Below are positions 63,601 to 64,000 of a stretch of DNA of 64,000 nucleotides, piece by piece. The notes beneath the pieces are model-generated. The model had not been told where the DNA came from and did not search any database. It was given only the letters and a program-made list of their open reading frames with translations. The stretch is from Sphingobacterium sp. SRCM116780 (lineage in GTDB: Bacteria; Bacteroidota; Bacteroidia; Sphingobacteriales; Sphingobacteriaceae). A program made the translations under genes and the position numbers. Position 1 is the stretch's first letter. The number at the start of each line of letters is the position of its first letter. The stretch lies in assembly GCF_021442025.1 (NCBI RefSeq), contig NZ_CP090446.1, positions 2,542,001-2,606,000 of the forward strand, in the 5' to 3' direction.

Positions 63601-63646
63601 TTTATTAGATTCGTTTTAAAAGATTCAACAACTTTTTTACTACGGC

Positions 63647-63829
63647 TTAAAGATCAAAAGCACCATTACCATAATTTCCTTTATCTACCCAGTCAGCTGT
63701 AACAGGTTGATCAGGATTTGTGACATCACCTGGTCTTAACGAAGCTGAACCTGTTGTTATTCCATCTTCCATTTGGATGATAGTCATTTCGATTTTAGGA
63801 GGCACGTAGAGTTGTAGCTTTTTTTTCAT
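63647..63829 (-). CDS. Small acidic protein accompanying the fimbrillin-type gene
   Basis: 60 residues from ATG 63827-63829, ending 46 bp before the lipoprotein gene. It begins MKKKLQLYVPPKIEMTIIQM followed by EDGITTGSASLRPG and ends DWVDKGNYGNGAFDL. Small proteins of this shape (KKK, P-x-I/V, MEDGI-x-x-GSA, Pro/Gly-rich acidic tail) regularly precede fimbrillin-like genes in Sphingobacteriaceae; that is from memory. It has no signal peptide. Function unknown; the GSA motif suggests processing or a binding role. Confidence 0.7.
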   Translation of the reverse strand: MKKKLQLYVPPKIEMTIIQMEDGITTGSASLRPGDVTNPDQPVTADWVDKGNYGNGAFDL

Positions 63830-63965
63830 TTCTTTTCTGTTTTATATTTTTTAATTTATTTATTACCAATGGTTATGGTTAGAAAATCACCAGGGTTATC
63901 TTATTCAGCTGAAGTTAAATTTTATCGTAATTATGTGTTGCAACACTAATTTTTAAATCATGCCG

Positions 63966-63993
63966 CAAAAGTAAATGTCCGCAGAAATTTCAA
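63966..63993 (-). promoter_or_regulatory. Strong Bacteroidota-type promoter of the fimbrillin unit
   Basis: On the minus strand TTG (63991-63993), 17 bp, then TACTTTTG (63966-63973), a perfect -7 element at near-ideal spacing. Transcription would start near 63960, leaving a 5' leader of about 130 bases before the ATG at 63829. The leader is AT-rich and contains TGTTGCAACA, a small palindrome, at about 63935-63944. Confidence 0.65.
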
Positions 63994-64000
63994 AGAATAA

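Noticed and set aside
1..64000. tRNA, rRNA and intact insertion-sequence transposase genes
   Set aside because: None recognised on either strand by eye; weak tRNA-like folds could be missed without a covariance search.

Overview
The window reads as a chromosomal segment of a low-GC Bacteroidota, most likely a Sphingobacterium or close Sphingobacteriaceae relative. The evidence is a SusC/SusD pair with DUF4998 and DUF5000-type surface lipoproteins, a fimbrillin-type lipoprotein, a Crp/Fnr gene next to an AhpD-like gene, weak Shine-Dalgarno signals, and several promoters of the Bacteroidota TAnnTTTG type. No tRNA, rRNA, CRISPR array or intact transposase was seen.

Layout. 1-4.9 kb: small secreted or membrane proteins of unknown function, with a segmental duplication (about 1.33-1.85 kb and 4.04-4.56 kb) and two decayed genes. 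4.9-9.7 kb: envelope genes, namely an overlapping lipid A phosphoethanolamine transferase / PAP2 phosphatase pair, an STM3941-like protein and an OMPLA-like barrel. 10-12.1 kb: an orphan phage-tailspike-like beta-helix protein. 12.7-14.5 kb: the most intriguing segment. It holds a small HTH protein, a rhomboid protease, an unlisted 45-codon gene for a double-glycine-leader peptide converging on the rhomboid gene, and an XRE regulator. Copies of one inverted-repeat operator lie in front of the rhomboid gene and between the peptide and XRE genes. 14.8-28 kb: housekeeping and accessory genes (HD hydrolase, metallophosphoesterase, TruA, ArsC-like, GH43, HxlR with quinone reductase, TonB-like, VOC, ROK kinase). 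Interspersed are a 351-bp MITE-like element with 7-bp target duplications, an ArsC pseudogene with one nonsense codon, a one-base-frameshifted alkB and transporter remnants.

28.3-49.5 kb: an 11-gene, 21-kb polysaccharide utilization locus on the minus strand: SusC, SusD, two surface lipoproteins, a clan-D glycosidase, a GntR regulator, a sodium/sugar symporter, GH95, GH36 alpha-galactosidase, an SGNH/sialate O-acetylesterase and a second GH95. Intergenic gaps are 9-26 bp and a strong hairpin closes the unit. All its enzymes are exo-acting or de-acetylating, which suggests it trims acetylated glycans or oligosaccharides capped with alpha-L-fucose or L-galactose and alpha-D-galactose. Sensing probably runs through the internal GntR/LacI-type hybrid, because there is no HTCS or ECF-sigma pair. 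50-54.3 kb: a small membrane-protein gene broken by a 19-bp tandem duplication, a YihY/BrkB protein, a DUF2971 protein, an AhpD-like protein and a Crp/Fnr regulator. 54.5-61.5 kb: a tripartite RND efflux operon (TolC-like, RND pump, adaptor) divergent from an AraC regulator. 61.7-64 kb: a fimbrillin-type lipoprotein and a 60-residue companion behind a clear promoter.

Family names come from recognising motifs by eye; no database search was run.
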